From Tritrichomonas musculus (lineage: Eukaryota > Parabasalia > Tritrichomonadida > Tritrichomonadidae): a DNA stretch of 64,000 bases. The number at the start of each line of letters is the position of its first letter. Position 1 is the stretch's first letter. Below the pieces are notes generated by a model, which made no database searches, was not told where the DNA came from, and saw nothing but the letters and a program-made list of their open reading frames with translations. The DNA lies in contig JAPFFF010000050.1 in NCBI GenBank assembly GCA_039105265.1, positions 186,001-250,000 of the forward strand, read 5' to 3'. Shown here piece after piece: positions 1 through 10,913 of the stretch. Position numbers and translations under genes: made by a program.

Positions 1-300
1 TTACTAACTAGTTCAAAAAGAGTGTAATTAACAGGCAAAATATATGGATATTCTATTTGAAAATGACGTAAATCAATAAGGGGAGCATTTATTTGAAAAA
101 ATTTTTCCGAGTTGAGTATGCTTTTGAAATATTTATACTGAATACTGGAAATTCCAAGCAAAAATCATAAAAATCAAAGAAGTATAATGGTGTATGGGCA
201 AAAATCCAAGTGTAACTTCTAATTGCAAGATTGTTTATCAATAATTATAATTTTTGAACCTTTAATTTGGCACCAAAAGCAATAAAAGACACAGTCGAGT
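1..300 (-). pseudogene. Decayed coding fragment, unrecognised
   Basis: On the minus strand two overlapping reading frames look protein-like. One, near 90-235, is rich in aromatic residues (YTWIFAHTPLYFFDFYDF and onward). The other, near 2-100, reads NAPLIDLRHFQIEYPYILP. They would join through a frameshift near position 95. Upstream the frame is broken by several stops. I do not recognise the family. It could be the tail of a decayed gene that continues off the left edge, or chance open frame in AT-rich DNA. Confidence 0.25.
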
Positions 301-889
301 TAAGTTATTGGCGAAATCTTATGAAAATGTCTGCATACTGAATTGATCCTTGATAAATTAATAAAAAATCAAAAATTTTAAAGATTAATTTGAAAAGAAA
401 TAATAAAGCTTATTAAAATTGAAATAAATATTTTTTGTCAAATAATTTGAGAGAAAAAAAGCTTGGGCAGGCATTTGAATTTAAGTTTACTCAATTTTTC
501 ACTTTTTCTAAAGGCGTTTTTGAAAAATATTTTTTTGAACGAAAATAAAAAAATCAAAAAAGCAAGGTTTTTATTTTCGTTCAAAAAAATAAAAATTAGA
601 ATATTTAAGAGCAAGGCCATTATATCCTCACTCAACTTGTAAAGACTGTATTAATTTTAGAAAAAAAAATCGAAAAAAGGACTAATAATAATTGTGTAGC
701 TCAATCGTGCTCAACTTCAACGTATTTATTCTTCCAACGAATACAGAATATCAGTAACTACCTTTTTTTACTATCGAAGGTAAAAATAACATCATAAATA
801 TAAATTATATAACAGAAAAAGAAAATTTTCTCAAAGCAATCAAAGAATATATTTCGTTTGAATGCCATTATCACGTTTTTGTTTTTCTT
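301..889. other. AT-rich intergenic DNA
   Basis: Homopolymer-rich sequence with many A and T runs. No frame shows a recognisable domain, and no inverted-repeat ends were found. I see nothing functional here. Confidence 0.4.
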
Positions 890-1445
890 TATCGATTCAA
901 TGACAATGTCGATTGGATTTGCGAAGAATCCAGCGCCGAGGAGTGTCAAAACCAATTTGTTAGATCCTGGACGGTTAGGATAAACCACTGAATTTTCCAA
1001 AGCCTGCAATTTCATAATTGTCTTCATTTGTGTAATCAAAAATTTCTTTATTCTGAAAAAGTTCACTTTTTGTGAGCTCTGGAAATTGACCTTTCAAAAT
1101 GGCCTTGCCATGAATGACTGGAATTGGTGTCCTTTCGAGTAAGTTAACTTCATACTCCAGTTGGCCAATAACATAGTAATCGCCAGTGTCTGCTTTGTAA
1201 TCTATAAAATAATGGGAGTTGGAATTGTAACTTTTTGAATTGTTTTTTTGGTTTATCAATTTTTTTGTGGCAAACAAGATATGTGCGGTAAAGTGTGGCA
1301 CCAAAAGTTGCAGTCGCAAATGCTGGTCCCTGGGTTGAATCTACAGCATATCCGGAAATGCCAATTTCAGCTGTCACATTACTAAAAGATTCAAGATTAT
1401 AATTAGAGGCTGAAAGAAATGTTGCCTCATTAAAAGATTGATAAT
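890..1445 (-). pseudogene. Frameshifted relic of a conserved protein with GPAxA and GSNxxxLTLLGxG motifs
   Basis: The minus strand encodes, from 1440 downward, a protein-like stretch (GISGYAVDSTQGPAFATA, then LYRTYLV), and from about 1020 to 890, in another frame, PNRPGSNKLVLTLLGAGFF followed by NPIDIVIESI. These two motifs resemble the start and end of a family I have seen in protists, bacteria and large viruses, often annotated only as conserved hypothetical; I recall a macro-domain-like character but cannot verify it. Between the two motifs the frame changes at least once, and neither end has a convincing start. It is therefore best read as a decayed gene of roughly half normal length. Function is not assigned. 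Confidence 0.4.
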
Positions 1446-1889
1446 AGGAGGAAAAGATATAAAATTCAAGTAATTAAAATTATATTTTATTTTTTAATTC
1501 AAATAATTTTGAAATATTTTATTTATTTCTCAATATTATGTAAGATATTAATAAAAATTATCAAAAATGGTTTCCTAAAAATTATTTCAAACTTTAGATA
1601 TGTAGTGTATTTGTAAACAATGGTAAACTTTTCAATTTTTATTTATATATAAAAAATATTTAATATTTATCCTAAAAGATTCTTTAATATGATATGGTTT
1701 TTCTATAAAAATAAATTAATTTTAAGACTAATGGTTTTTATAATATATTTAATATAATTTTTATTTCATTTTTATAAGAATATAATCTCAAATTCTTATA
1801 TATAGTTTTTAAAAATTAACGTAATTTTTTATCAAATAAATACATTTATTTGAATTATCTATTGAATTTAATCTCACTTTTTCAAAATA
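1446..1889. other. AT-rich intergenic DNA upstream of the surface-protein gene
   Basis: Very AT-rich DNA with no credible open frame. It is the presumptive promoter region of the plus-strand gene at 1921. Confidence 0.4.
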
Positions 1890-1890
1890 T

Positions 1891-1920
1891 TCATACAAAA
1901 AAAAAAAAAAAAAAAAAAAA
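1891..1920 (+). promoter_or_regulatory. Initiator-like TCATA motif followed by an A24 tract abutting the start codon
   Basis: TCATA at 1891-1895 matches the trichomonad initiator pattern TCA-Py-(T/A), known to lie within a few tens of bases of the ATG. An uninterrupted run of 24 adenines (1897-1920) then reaches the ATG at 1921. If transcription starts at the initiator A, the 5' leader would be almost pure oligo(A). Confidence 0.4.
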
Positions 1921-4900
1921 ATGATTTCCTTTTTCCTTGTTTCTTTTATTTCCCTAAATCAAAATTCAAAAAATAAAGTAAGTGATATCAAAAAACCATT
2001 AAATCGATCCAATAATATTCACTTGAAAGACAATAATTACATTGACCAGGTTTTAACAAATTTGCTATTAGTAAACCCTACATCAAATATTTGTATGATC
2101 AATTGTACATTTCAAGGTAATCAAGGGCAAGGTCTTCAAATATTCTCTGATAAAAATTTCATTACAAATAATATCTTTATTTCATGTACATTCAGAAATT
2201 GTTCAACAGAGAGCGGAGGATCCGTTTATTTCATAAGTTTGGGGCCAAGCTACAGTACTTTTACCAATTGTTTGTTCATTGGCAACAATGGTACCAGAAA
2301 TGGCGGAGCAATTTATCTCAAATCTTCTAATTTTTCTTTTTCTTCCTGTATTTTCCAAGACAACTCATTGATAGCACCAACAGAAGCGGTATCCGCTTCC
2401 TGTTATGGAGGAACCATCAATTTCCAAGAATCTAATGGAACATTATACAATTGCACATTTTTAAACAGCAAAATTTTGACTGGTGAATCGGGCAACTTTT
2501 TTGGTGGCGCAATTTTCATGTCCAACTCAAATCAAACCTATGAAAAATGCAATTTTTTAGGATGTTCAATTCAATCCAACAATAACCAAAATCATCCAAA
2601 TGGAGGCGTAATGAGTGCTCTAAGTTCGACATGTTTTATACGTGACTGTAATTTCACTGACAATTTCATTGTTTCGACAAAAGCTGATAGTGAAAGCATC
2701 GGTGGAGTATTTACATTAAAATCTTCACAATTTACGCTTGAGGATTGCTTTTTTGTAAACAACAGTTTGAATTCAAATGAAATGAGTTGTGGTTCTTCCG
2801 TACTTTTTGCTTCTAAATCAAATGTTGAGTTGAATCGTCTATTTTTTGCTTTCAATTCGATTCAATCAAACTGTGAAAAAGCATACTGCATTGGTGGATC
2901 TATAGGCATTCAAGATTCGAGTTTTATTTTTAATGAATGCAACTTTAGCAATAACTTTATAGAAACAAAAAGTTTAGAATCATATGTAAGAGGAGGCACG
3001 ATTTGTCTTTCCAAATCTGAAGGTGAAATTAATGGCTGCATTGTAACTAACAATTTTGTGAAGAACTCAAATAATGCGGTTGGAGGAAGCTTATTTATTT
3101 TAGAATCAAAAGTCAACTTGAGTGATTCTACATTTTGTAATAATTGCATCATTAGTGGATCTGATTATGCACAAAACTTTGGTGGCTCATTAACAGCATC
3201 AGAATCAGATACATCTTTTTATAGATGCCTTTTTGAAAACAATTCAATAATGGCTTCAAATTATGTTGCTGTTTCATATGGAGGAGCGATTCATATTTCT
3301 GACAAATGCATGTTTGATTCTTGTATTTTTAAGGAAAACAAGGCAACATCATCTTATAAAAGTTACGGATCTGTAATTTTTCTTGATTCAAAAGATTCTG
3401 TTTTTAAGAATTGTTCTTTTTTGAGCAATTTGGCATTTGGATTAGAAGCATATGTTTCAGCAACAGTTTATATGAATCCTAACTCAAAAGGCGATTTTAT
3501 TTCATGCAATTTCATCGGCAATTTGGTAAAATCGCAATATGATGATGCATATGGTGGAGCTGTTTACTTGAATGCAGGAACAGGTAACTTTGATTATTGT
3601 ACATTTAAAGAAAATAAAGTTGAATGCATTTCTTCAAGATTGAGTAGTGGTTCTACATTGTATATGATTGAATCGACGACTGGATATTGCAACTCATGCA
3701 TTTTTATTGAAAATAATTCAACTTCACATGAAGGTCATTCATATGGAACGATATTTATGCAATATGGCCAGTTTAATTTTGAGAACTGTTCATTCATTAG
3801 AAATGAATGCAACTCATTTCAAGTTCAGAGTCTTGGTGGTATTTTGTGCATAGTAGGTGCACAAATAATGCTTCTTTATTGCTCTTTAATTAATAATTCT
3901 ATGAAATCTTTTTCTTCTTCTCAAGGAATTTGTATTTATTCTCAAGAATCAATTGTTATATGTAAAAAATGTTCTTTGCAAGGAAATAGAGGAAAAGTTG
4001 AAGATGGAAAGATATATGGTCTCATTACGCTTATAGGATCAAGTTCTCTATTAACAGACTGTTCAGTAAATGATAATGAACTCAGTTCTGTGCAGTCTTC
4101 TTCTATTGGTTTAGGTGGAATTATTTACATCAGTCAAGGATACTTAAATATCGAAAACTCCGAGTTTTTCGAAAATTCTGTAGTGTCTCAGTTGGGACAA
4201 AGTTTTGGCTCTGTGTTTTATATGCTAGCATCGGAAGTTAAAATTGATTCTTCTTTGTTTTCTGGGAATTTTATTTCAGTTGATTCGCAAACAGTCACTG
4301 AAGGAGGGGCAATCTTTAGTCAGCATTCAAGTTGCATTATAACAAGCTGCAATTTTGAAGGAAATTATGCAAAATCATCACAAGTCAATTCAAAAATTAG
4401 CGGTGGTGCAATTGGATGTGAATTTTCTGACTTTATTTTTGTTGAATGTGAATTCACTACTAATTTTATTCAATCGCCAGCTCAATCGCAATTCGGTGGC
4501 TCTATTTTACTGTTCCAATCAAATGGAACTTTCAAAGGCTGCACTTTTTGCAATAACACGGCTTCTCTGTCTGGAGGAGCTGTTTATCTAAACGATGGTT
4601 ACTTAAATTTTGAGCAGTGTAGCTTTATCAATAACAATGCGAATCGCGGAGGTGATATTTTCAACCAATTTAACACTGAAGAATTCAACATGATAATCAA
4701 CGACTGTTATTTTGAGAAAGATTGCAGCCTTGATTCTGTAACAAACTCGCTTGTGTTTGTCTATTGTAATGTGACTTTGTCGTCAGCAAACGTGTTTGTT
4801 AACAATGAGGTAGTCATACAAAATCAAGGAAATATTGTCATTTTCGATGGTACACTTCTCAACGATACTCAAAGCTTCTGGACATTTGAGAAGAATTGTC

Positions 4901-6615
4901 TCTATCCATACGAGTCACAATTGTTCATTGGATCATCTATAAATTTCATCGAAGGTGCAGAAGGTGGGAAGGAAGTTACATTTGACATGGCTTTTGATAA
5001 ATATTGCATCTATCAGTCTTCTTCATTCATCTTTATTAGTAGATCTTTTACAGAAAGCCCAGTATTCACAGAGAGTCAAGAATTCACTCTGAGTGATCAT
5101 TTTACAAGAAGTTCATTAATCATTCATTTTACAAATAGTAATTGTTTCACAAAAAGTCAATCTTTTTCTCTATCCGACTATTTTTCCAAAAGTTTTGCAT
5201 TCACAAAAAGTTCAACTTTTTCATCAAGCATTCATTTTACAAAAAGTAATCATTTCACAAAAAGTCAATCTTTTTCTCAATCTGACTATTTTTCCAAAAG
5301 TTTTGCATTCACAAAAAGTTCAACTTTTTCATCAAGCATTCATTTTACAAAAAGTAATTGTTTCACAAAAAGTCAATCTTTTTCTCAATCTGATTATTTT
5401 ACCAAAGGTTTTACATTCACAAAAAGTTCAACTTTTTCATCAAGCATTCATTTTACAAAAAGTAATTGTTTCACAAAAAGTCAATCTTTTTCTCAATCTG
5501 ACTATTTTACCAAAGGTTTTGCATTCACCAGAACCTCCTTTTTTTCACAAAGTGAGACACTTCCGCCGTTTATTTTTCCAATTGATCCTGATTTAAAAAG
5601 TGAAATGGATTCATTTACTGAGAGTAGTTCAAGTTCAATGCATGACTCACAAACTGAATTAGAGAAAAGTAGTGAAGTTGACTCCAGTTATGAAGGAGAG
5701 TCTTCATTGATTGTAGAAACAGTTTCTGAAGAGTCAAGTTCTAGTTTTGAAACAGAATCGAATTCAATATTTGAATCAAGAAGTTCAATCGAAACAGACT
5801 CTGAAATTCCTTCAGAAACTGACTCTATTTTATTTGAGCCAAGCGTTCAAATAGTTTCAGACCAAGAAATAAGTTCAGATGTAGAAAGCGATTCAAATTC
5901 AATAAATTCAGACATAATGAGTGAAAGTGCTTCAAGTTACAAAATTTATACAGAGAGTTCAAATGACATAGATTCATCAGAACTTCCAATAGAGTCGAAT
6001 TCAAATACTTCATTTGATACTTTTGAATCTATATCGGAAAATTCAATCTTTGATTCGAATGATAGCAATATTATTGAAACAAACTCAGATTCAACAGTTG
6101 TTGATTTAAACCCAAGTATAGACATCAATTCTGATTCTGATTCAAGTTACCAATCAGTTTTATTTGATGAATCCTCCCATGAATATGACACTAGCTCAAT
6201 AGAGCAACAATCAAAATTTCAAGAATCATCTTTATCTGACACTACTTCTAATTCAGAAAAATTAACTAATACTAATCAGATCACAAGCACTAAAATAGAT
6301 GAAGTTGACAAATCAACTGATGAATCCATATTTTCATCAGCAACTGGTGATTTTCTGTTTATTCCAGATCCAACAAAAAGCTCAAAAAAGAAAGGTATTG
6401 GTGTAGGGGCTATTGTTGGAATTGTAATTGGTATACTCGCTGCAATTGCAGTTGCCGCTTCCGTTGTATTCATTGTTTTGAAGAAACGGAAGCTAAAGAG
6501 TGAAGATGAAGGTCAATCACGAACATCTTTTGTTGAAACTAAATCAGCAAAGACTCTTTCAGAGAATTCACATAATGCAGAAGAAGATGAGAAAGATCTT
6601 GATTTTTGGCTTTAA
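1921..6615 (+). CDS. Pmp-like right-handed beta-helix surface protein with FTxS repeats and C-terminal membrane anchor
   Basis: 1564 residues. A short hydrophobic N-terminus (MISFFLVSFISL) may be a signal peptide. Residues about 60-990 consist of irregular repeats alternating GG-(A/S/T)-(I/V) with C-x-F-x-x-N motifs, the pattern of polymorphic outer membrane protein (Pmp) repeats that fold as a right-handed beta-helix. Residues about 1040-1210 are hexads of the form F-(T/S)-x-S. A long Ser/Glu/Asp-rich, probably extended stalk follows. A transmembrane helix (VGAIVGIVIGILAAIAVAA and onward) lies near residues 1492-1520, then KKRK and a short acidic tail ending DFWL. Trichomonads have large Pmp families proposed as surface adhesins or antigens; adhesion here is inference. 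The start is the first ATG, directly after an A24 tract. No frameshift is visible, and the gene stands alone. Confidence 0.85.
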   Translation: MISFFLVSFISLNQNSKNKVSDIKKPLNRSNNIHLKDNNYIDQVLTNLLLVNPTSNICMINCTFQGNQGQGLQIFSDKNFITNNIFISCTFRNCSTESGGSVYFISLGPSYSTFTNCLFIGNNGTRNGGAIYLKSSNFSFSSCIFQDNSLIAPTEAVSASCYGGTINFQESNGTLYNCTFLNSKILTGESGNFFGGAIFMSNSNQTYEKCNFLGCSIQSNNNQNHPNGGVMSALSSTCFIRDCNFTDNFIVSTKADSESIGGVFTLKSSQFTLEDCFFVNNSLNSNEMSCGSSVLFASKSNVELNRLFFAFNSIQSNCEKAYCIGGSIGIQDSSFIFNECNFSNNFIETKSLESYVRGGTICLSKSEGEINGCIVTNNFVKNSNNAVGGSLFILESKVNLSDSTFCNNCIISGSDYAQNFGGSLTASESDTSFYRCLFENNSIMASNYVAVSYGGAIHISDKCMFDSCIFKENKATSSYKSYGSVIFLDSKDSVFKNCSFLSNLAFGLEAYVSATVYMNPNSKGDFISCNFIGNLVKSQYDDAYGGAVYLNAGTGNFDYCTFKENKVECISSRLSSGSTLYMIESTTGYCNSCIFIENNSTSHEGHSYGTIFMQYGQFNFENCSFIRNECNSFQVQSLGGILCIVGAQIMLLYCSLINNSMKSFSSSQGICIYSQESIVICKKCSLQGNRGKVEDGKIYGLITLIGSSSLLTDCSVNDNELSSVQSSSIGLGGIIYISQGYLNIENSEFFENSVVSQLGQSFGSVFYMLASEVKIDSSLFSGNFISVDSQTVTEGGAIFSQHSSCIITSCNFEGNYAKSSQVNSKISGGAIGCEFSDFIFVECEFTTNFIQSPAQSQFGGSILLFQSNGTFKGCTFCNNTASLSGGAVYLNDGYLNFEQCSFINNNANRGGDIFNQFNTEEFNMIINDCYFEKDCSLDSVTNSLVFVYCNVTLSSANVFVNNEVVIQNQGNIVIFDGTLLNDTQSFWTFEKNCLYPYESQLFIGSSINFIEGAEGGKEVTFDMAFDKYCIYQSSSFIFISRSFTESPVFTESQEFTLSDHFTRSSLIIHFTNSNCFTKSQSFSLSDYFSKSFAFTKSSTFSSSIHFTKSNHFTKSQSFSQSDYFSKSFAFTKSSTFSSSIHFTKSNCFTKSQSFSQSDYFTKGFTFTKSSTFSSSIHFTKSNCFTKSQSFSQSDYFTKGFAFTRTSFFSQSETLPPFIFPIDPDLKSEMDSFTESSSSSMHDSQTELEKSSEVDSSYEGESSLIVETVSEESSSSFETESNSIFESRSSIETDSEIPSETDSILFEPSVQIVSDQEISSDVESDSNSINSDIMSESASSYKIYTESSNDIDSSELPIESNSNTSFDTFESISENSIFDSNDSNIIETNSDSTVVDLNPSIDINSDSDSSYQSVLFDESSHEYDTSSIEQQSKFQESSLSDTTSNSEKLTNTNQITSTKIDEVDKSTDESIFSSATGDFLFIPDPTKSSKKKGIGVGAIVGIVIGILAAIAVAASVVFIVLKKRKLKSEDEGQSRTSFVETKSAKTLSENSHNAEEDEKDLDFWL
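5041..5560 (+). repeat. Nested 18-bp/108-bp tandem repeats coding for FTxS hexads
   Basis: Within the Pmp-like gene the hexad F-(T/S)-x-S-x-x recurs. From about 5188 on, six hexads form a 36-residue (108-bp) higher unit repeated at 5188, 5296, 5404 and 5512 with only a few substitutions (for example FSKS against FTKG). This sits between the beta-helix and the Ser-rich stalk. Confidence 0.85.
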
Positions 6616-6758
6616 TTCCTATTGTCATGCCACTTTATTTTTTCAAAATTATGTATTTATAAACTTTGGTAATGATTTCAAATAAAATCAAAAAAAAAAG
6701 TTTTTTTTGTTTTGTTTTGTTTTTGTTTTTATGTTATATAATATTTTTCAATAAGAAT

Positions 6759-7305
6759 TTAAGTCCTTATTATTTTGGTTTTACTGCTTAAATCAAATTT
6801 ATCAATTTCATTTATTGATGAAGGGATTGATATTGAATCCAATGATTCACATTCGCTAAATGCAAATTCACCAATTTGTTCAACACTTGAAGGAATCAAT
6901 ATCTCATTCAAAGATGTACATTGATGAAAAGCATATCTACCTATTTGAGTTATGCTTGAAGGAATGTCAATTTTATTCAATGCACTACATCCTCTGAATG
7001 TATAATTAGCAATTTTTGTCACAGAAAGAGGAATTTCAATTTGTCTCAGATTTGAACACAAACAAAAAGCATACTCTTTGATGGTATTGAATTCTGTCGT
7101 AAATTAGAGCACAAGCAGAAAGCATCATCTCCTATTTCAGTAATCGAAGAAGGAATTTTGATTGACAAAAGAGATGTGCACTCTTCAAATGTTGCACTAG
7201 GTATTTTTTTCAGAGAAGATGAAATTATTACTTCTTTTAATATGCCACATTTACAAAAAACATGGGTTCCTATTTCTGTAACAGAAGAAGGGATTTCTGC
7301 TTCAA
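6759..7305 (-). pseudogene. Truncated, frameshifted BspA-type leucine-rich repeat gene fragment
   Basis: Minus-strand sequence encodes about seven 23-residue BspA/TpLRR repeats of the form L-x-x-I-x-I-P-S-S-(V/I)-x-x-I-G-x-x-A-F-x-x-C. The intact C-terminal part (7061-6759) ends DKFDLSSKTKIIRT-stop. Upstream, repeats continue (IPSSVTEIGTHVF, IPSSITEIGDDAF) up to about 7305, but the frame shifts near 7090-7110, and the 5' end is lost in an A/T-rich stretch with no start codon. BspA-like proteins are the largest surface-protein family in trichomonads. This copy is a 3' remnant. Confidence 0.75.
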
Positions 7306-7758
7306 AAAAAAAAAGTAATAATTCAAACTTAATATTATTAATGGATTTATTAGTTAAGTGATTTTTTATTAATAATTGTTATATTATGACTTAAAATTAC
7401 ATCATTATTTGAAAATCAAATCAAAGGCTTTTCGAACTAATTATATTTTCTGGAATTTGCAAGTTAGTCTATCGTAAAACTCTTTTTTGTGAAAATTGAA
7501 CGAATTTTATGTGGATTTGTTGTACTTTTCACTATACAAATATTTAAGTGAAATACTAGAATGACAAAAAAATGATTTATTAAATTTTTGTGAGATTTAC
7601 AAAAAAATAATCTATCAAAATTGAATTAGTCAGAAGAATATTTTTTTTTTTTTTTTTTTGAAAAAGTATCTATCGTATCCCGACTTATTAATTATATTGA
7701 ATTAAAATGTTATATCATTTTTTTTTTTTTTTTTAGATTATTAAAGATAACCAAAATA
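7306..7758. other. Intergenic DNA with two long T tracts
   Basis: No gene recognised. Two poly-T tracts (near 7641-7661 and 7718-7734) lie in the 120 bases before the start of the plus-strand gene at 7759. TCATTTTT at 7716 is a possible initiator. Confidence 0.35.
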
Positions 7759-9192
7759 ATGGAGTGGGAAGATTCTTTATCCTGTTTCAAAAGATTAATT
7801 GAATATGATGATAGTGAAGAGTTTAAGATAATTGTTAATTTTGCAATATCAGATAAAAATTCTAAGAAACTGAAATGCAGCCAAAAAGAAGGAGAAAAAG
7901 AAAATAATATAAAAGAAAAATATGATGAAATCATTCTAAAAACAACAAAAAACGTAGCCCGAGTTATTTCGAAAAAAATTAATGATATTTTTCGAGTTGA
8001 TCCAACAATTAATGAATATTTTATTAATTTACCAAAACAATTCAAATCACAAATAATAAAGTACGAAAAAGAGGAGATTAATGAAATTCTTAAATTATTA
8101 ATAAAATCACCTTTTAATAAAGCACAGATCAACCAAGGAAAAAGAATGATTTATTCAATAATAACAACGATTCTTAACGGTGATAATGATAAAGAAAATG
8201 AATTAAGATATAATGTGAAAAGCCAAGAAGAAGCCATATCATTATTAAACACAGAATTCCATTCAAGATCAATTGAATACTTATCTGGTCACTTCAAAGA
8301 ATTCATTCTAAGTTCAGAAATGAGAAACATTGATGAAGGAATCATCAATAAGATCATCGATGCTTACATATCGCATCGAGAAAATGGAGAAATAAAGAAG
8401 GAAGGAGAAATTGGAGATATCTTTGCATCACTTGTGTTTGAAATGGAAGTTGGAACAGTGATGCACTTCCTTCTTTCTCTTGATGTTGAAGAATACGACG
8501 AAGATATGATTGATTTCATTTATGAGAACCTCGACGATGAAATAATTGAGAGTGAAATGTCACGCATCATTTTCACTCTCAGATATCACTTTTTCAATGC
8601 TCTTGAAGCCATTAAAAACAAAAAAAAGTTTGAGAGGGAAGGGAAAGAATGCGAATACGATGGAAATGAACTGACAGGCATCATTGATTTCCTGCAAAAG
8701 CAATTTGGCCCTGACCTTGAAGCAAGAAACATTCTGAAAATTTCAGGCGGAGGATCTCATGATCCTTCATATCCAATCACAAACTTGATCAAATACAATT
8801 CAAACAGCATTAACAATGAGTTTTATTATAATTATTGGAAATATAATCCAGGAACAAAGGATGCATGGATTGAATTTGACTTCATAAATAATGCAATCAA
8901 TTTAACATCATATACAATTCGAACAAGGCGAAGTTTCTATCCAAAGTCGTGGAGAATCGTTGGCTCAAACGATCACAATCACTGGGAAATCATTGATCGC
9001 AGAATTAACAATAAAGACCTTTTAGGCGATTACAAGCAGCATCGATTTGAGAATATTAAAAATAACAAATATTATCGTTACATTCTATATATTCAAGATG
9101 AGCAATGGAGTGGTTCATCATTCCATTATAACATATATTTAACAAGATTTGAATTATTTGGATCAATTGCATCATTATTTGCCATGAAATGA
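7759..9192 (+). CDS. F5/8 type C (discoidin-like) domain protein
   Basis: 477 residues from the first ATG. The C-terminal 140 residues (about 335-475) form an F5/8 type C domain: GGGSHDPSYPITNLI, then W-x-x-x-(N)PGTKDAWIEFDF, SYTIRTRR, PKSWRIVGSNDHNHWEIID, KYYRYILYI and LTRFELFG are all at expected spacing. The N-terminal part is mostly charged and helical (short coiled-coil-like stretches near residues 30-110 and 265-305) and resembles the helical portion found in the many trichomonad proteins that pair BTB-type or helical regions with F5/8C domains, but I cannot see a clear BTB signature. F5/8C folds bind carbohydrates or phospholipids; no signal peptide is visible, so an intracellular role is likely. 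Relics of the same family occur at 16780-17150 and 36982-37285. Confidence 0.8.
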   Translation: MEWEDSLSCFKRLIEYDDSEEFKIIVNFAISDKNSKKLKCSQKEGEKENNIKEKYDEIILKTTKNVARVISKKINDIFRVDPTINEYFINLPKQFKSQIIKYEKEEINEILKLLIKSPFNKAQINQGKRMIYSIITTILNGDNDKENELRYNVKSQEEAISLLNTEFHSRSIEYLSGHFKEFILSSEMRNIDEGIINKIIDAYISHRENGEIKKEGEIGDIFASLVFEMEVGTVMHFLLSLDVEEYDEDMIDFIYENLDDEIIESEMSRIIFTLRYHFFNALEAIKNKKKFEREGKECEYDGNELTGIIDFLQKQFGPDLEARNILKISGGGSHDPSYPITNLIKYNSNSINNEFYYNYWKYNPGTKDAWIEFDFINNAINLTSYTIRTRRSFYPKSWRIVGSNDHNHWEIIDRRINNKDLLGDYKQHRFENIKNNKYYRYILYIQDEQWSGSSFHYNIYLTRFELFGSIASLFAMK

Positions 9193-9210
9193 AAAATCAC
9201 TAAAAAGTTC

Positions 9211-9240
9211 ACTGTTAAAGGAAAGTCCTTTTTTTCAGCT
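9211..9240 (+). terminator. Small hairpin with T run after the F5/8C gene
   Basis: AAAGGA-AAG-TCCTTT forms a 6-bp stem followed by more T residues, 20-30 bases after the stop codon. It may be fortuitous; trichomonad 3' ends are normally set by a TAAA-type polyadenylation signal. Confidence 0.2.
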
Positions 9241-9377
9241 TTGAATAGTCTAGATAAATTTTTCTAGAAGAATTTCTATTGTATTGAATTTTTATTTTAC
9301 AAATTTAATAAAATATATATATTCATCAAAAGTTTTATTTATTTTTTTATTTTATTAATATTATTAATTTACTAATA

Positions 9378-10910
9378 CCCATTTTTACAATCAAGGCTCT
9401 CAATTTTCCGGGAATGATTTCTGAGTATTGAAATTCTCAGAATTGTTGTTAACTTTTTCTGTAGTAATCTTTTTTTTAATTCAAAAAAATGACAATTCTT
9501 TTTTTTACTCTCAATTTTTTCAAATTAAAAAAAAAAATTGAGACAAATATTTTTTTTGTACGTTTATTTCCGTTTTTTTCGCAAATAAAGAAGATTTTCT
9601 CAAAACCTGATGGAATTCATGAAATGATGCTGGTCATTTTAAAATATATATTTATAAAAGATTATTTTACAATCACTGTTTCTTGTTTTTAAAGTTTTAA
9701 AAAAAATATAATTTATATTAATTGAAAATATTATGCATAAAGAATTAATCAAAGAACTTCGTTTAAAGTTTTTCATGATCAACGAAAGAAACAAAATCGT
9801 TGTATAACATAAAATTTAATGAGCCAATCAAGGCTATTCAAAAAGTTCAAAAATTTTTATTTATTTCAACTTTTTTAGAAAAGCTATTGAGTATTTGCTA
9901 ATTTCAAGCGAAGAAGTGTTTTATTAACCATATGTGTTTTATAAATGTTCATTTATCTCGCAAAAAATGTTTTTTGTTATTTTTTAATCTTACCATTTCA
10001 GACTATTTTTTAAGTTATTAAGCTTGTACTATGGTTATTTACAAAAAGCATTTTCCACTCTTTCATTTAAAAGTATATTAAAAATGGATCATTTTAGTAG
10101 AGTGTCAAAATAAAATCAATCATATTAAAAAAGTGAGTTAGATTTATTATATATGCTTTTTATTATAATTTATATATACAACATTATATAAAATATATTA
10201 ATTTCCGTTGATTTCCTTATACTTGAGAGTAAAAAAGCATTTTTTCAAGAATAAAAAAAAGGTGGTTAAGGTCAAAAAACCGTAAAAATAGGTCAAATAA
10301 TAAAAAGGAAAAAGATGAATAAAAATTAGAAAAAAAGAGTCCTTTATCATAAGTAGGAGAAATAAAATAGCTAAAAAAGCAAATAAAATGAAAGTAAAGC
10401 TTAAGCTTAACAAAAAATATTTTTCAAATTCTGAAGTTCAAGGCATGGTGATTAATCGGGTTCCTTTCTTCACTTGGCAATTATATTCTTTTGCATTTAT
10501 TTAGAATTTTCATCATCATTTTACCGAAGTTTCGTTTTGATCAATATCTAGATTTTCATCATTTTTGGTTCTGATGTATGTTCTCATCTACATTTGTCCT
10601 TGTAAATAGTTTGCTTCTGAGATATAGTTTGAATTTTGCTTTTATCTATAGCAGAAAAGATGGTTTCCTCTAAATAAGTATGGCCATGGTAGTTTTTTTA
10701 ATTCACATGTCTTATTTTTTGTATTTTATTGGAGTTTTCATATGTTTTGGATTATAATATAAGATAATTAAATATTATAAAACAATAATAAGTCCTTTTT
10801 TAACATAAAATTCTTTGGTGACAATTTATATTTGAAAGATTTTATTCAAAAAATTTCAATAACTCAGAAATCATCCCCGGAAAATTGAGAACCTTGATTG
10901 TAAAACAGGG
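9378..10910. mobile_element. Mariner-like DNA element, non-autonomous or decayed (1533 bp, TA duplication)
   Basis: Left end CCCATTTTTACAATCAAGG and the reverse complement of the right end (CCCTGTTTTACAATCAAGG) match for about 60 bp, continuing through TCAATTTTCCGGG. The element is bounded by TA at 9376-9377 and 10911-10912, the duplication typical of Tc1/mariner transposons; mariner elements are known in trichomonads. It interrupts a short sequence whose uninterrupted relative lies at 17868-17950, which confirms the ends. No transposase frame is visible inside, so it is probably a deletion derivative. Confidence 0.8.
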
Positions 10911-10913
10911 TAT

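Noticed and set aside
5195-5596. A 133-codon alternative frame over the FTxS repeats
   Set aside because: It is a frame shadow of the 108-bp repeat in the Pmp-like gene and has no independent features.
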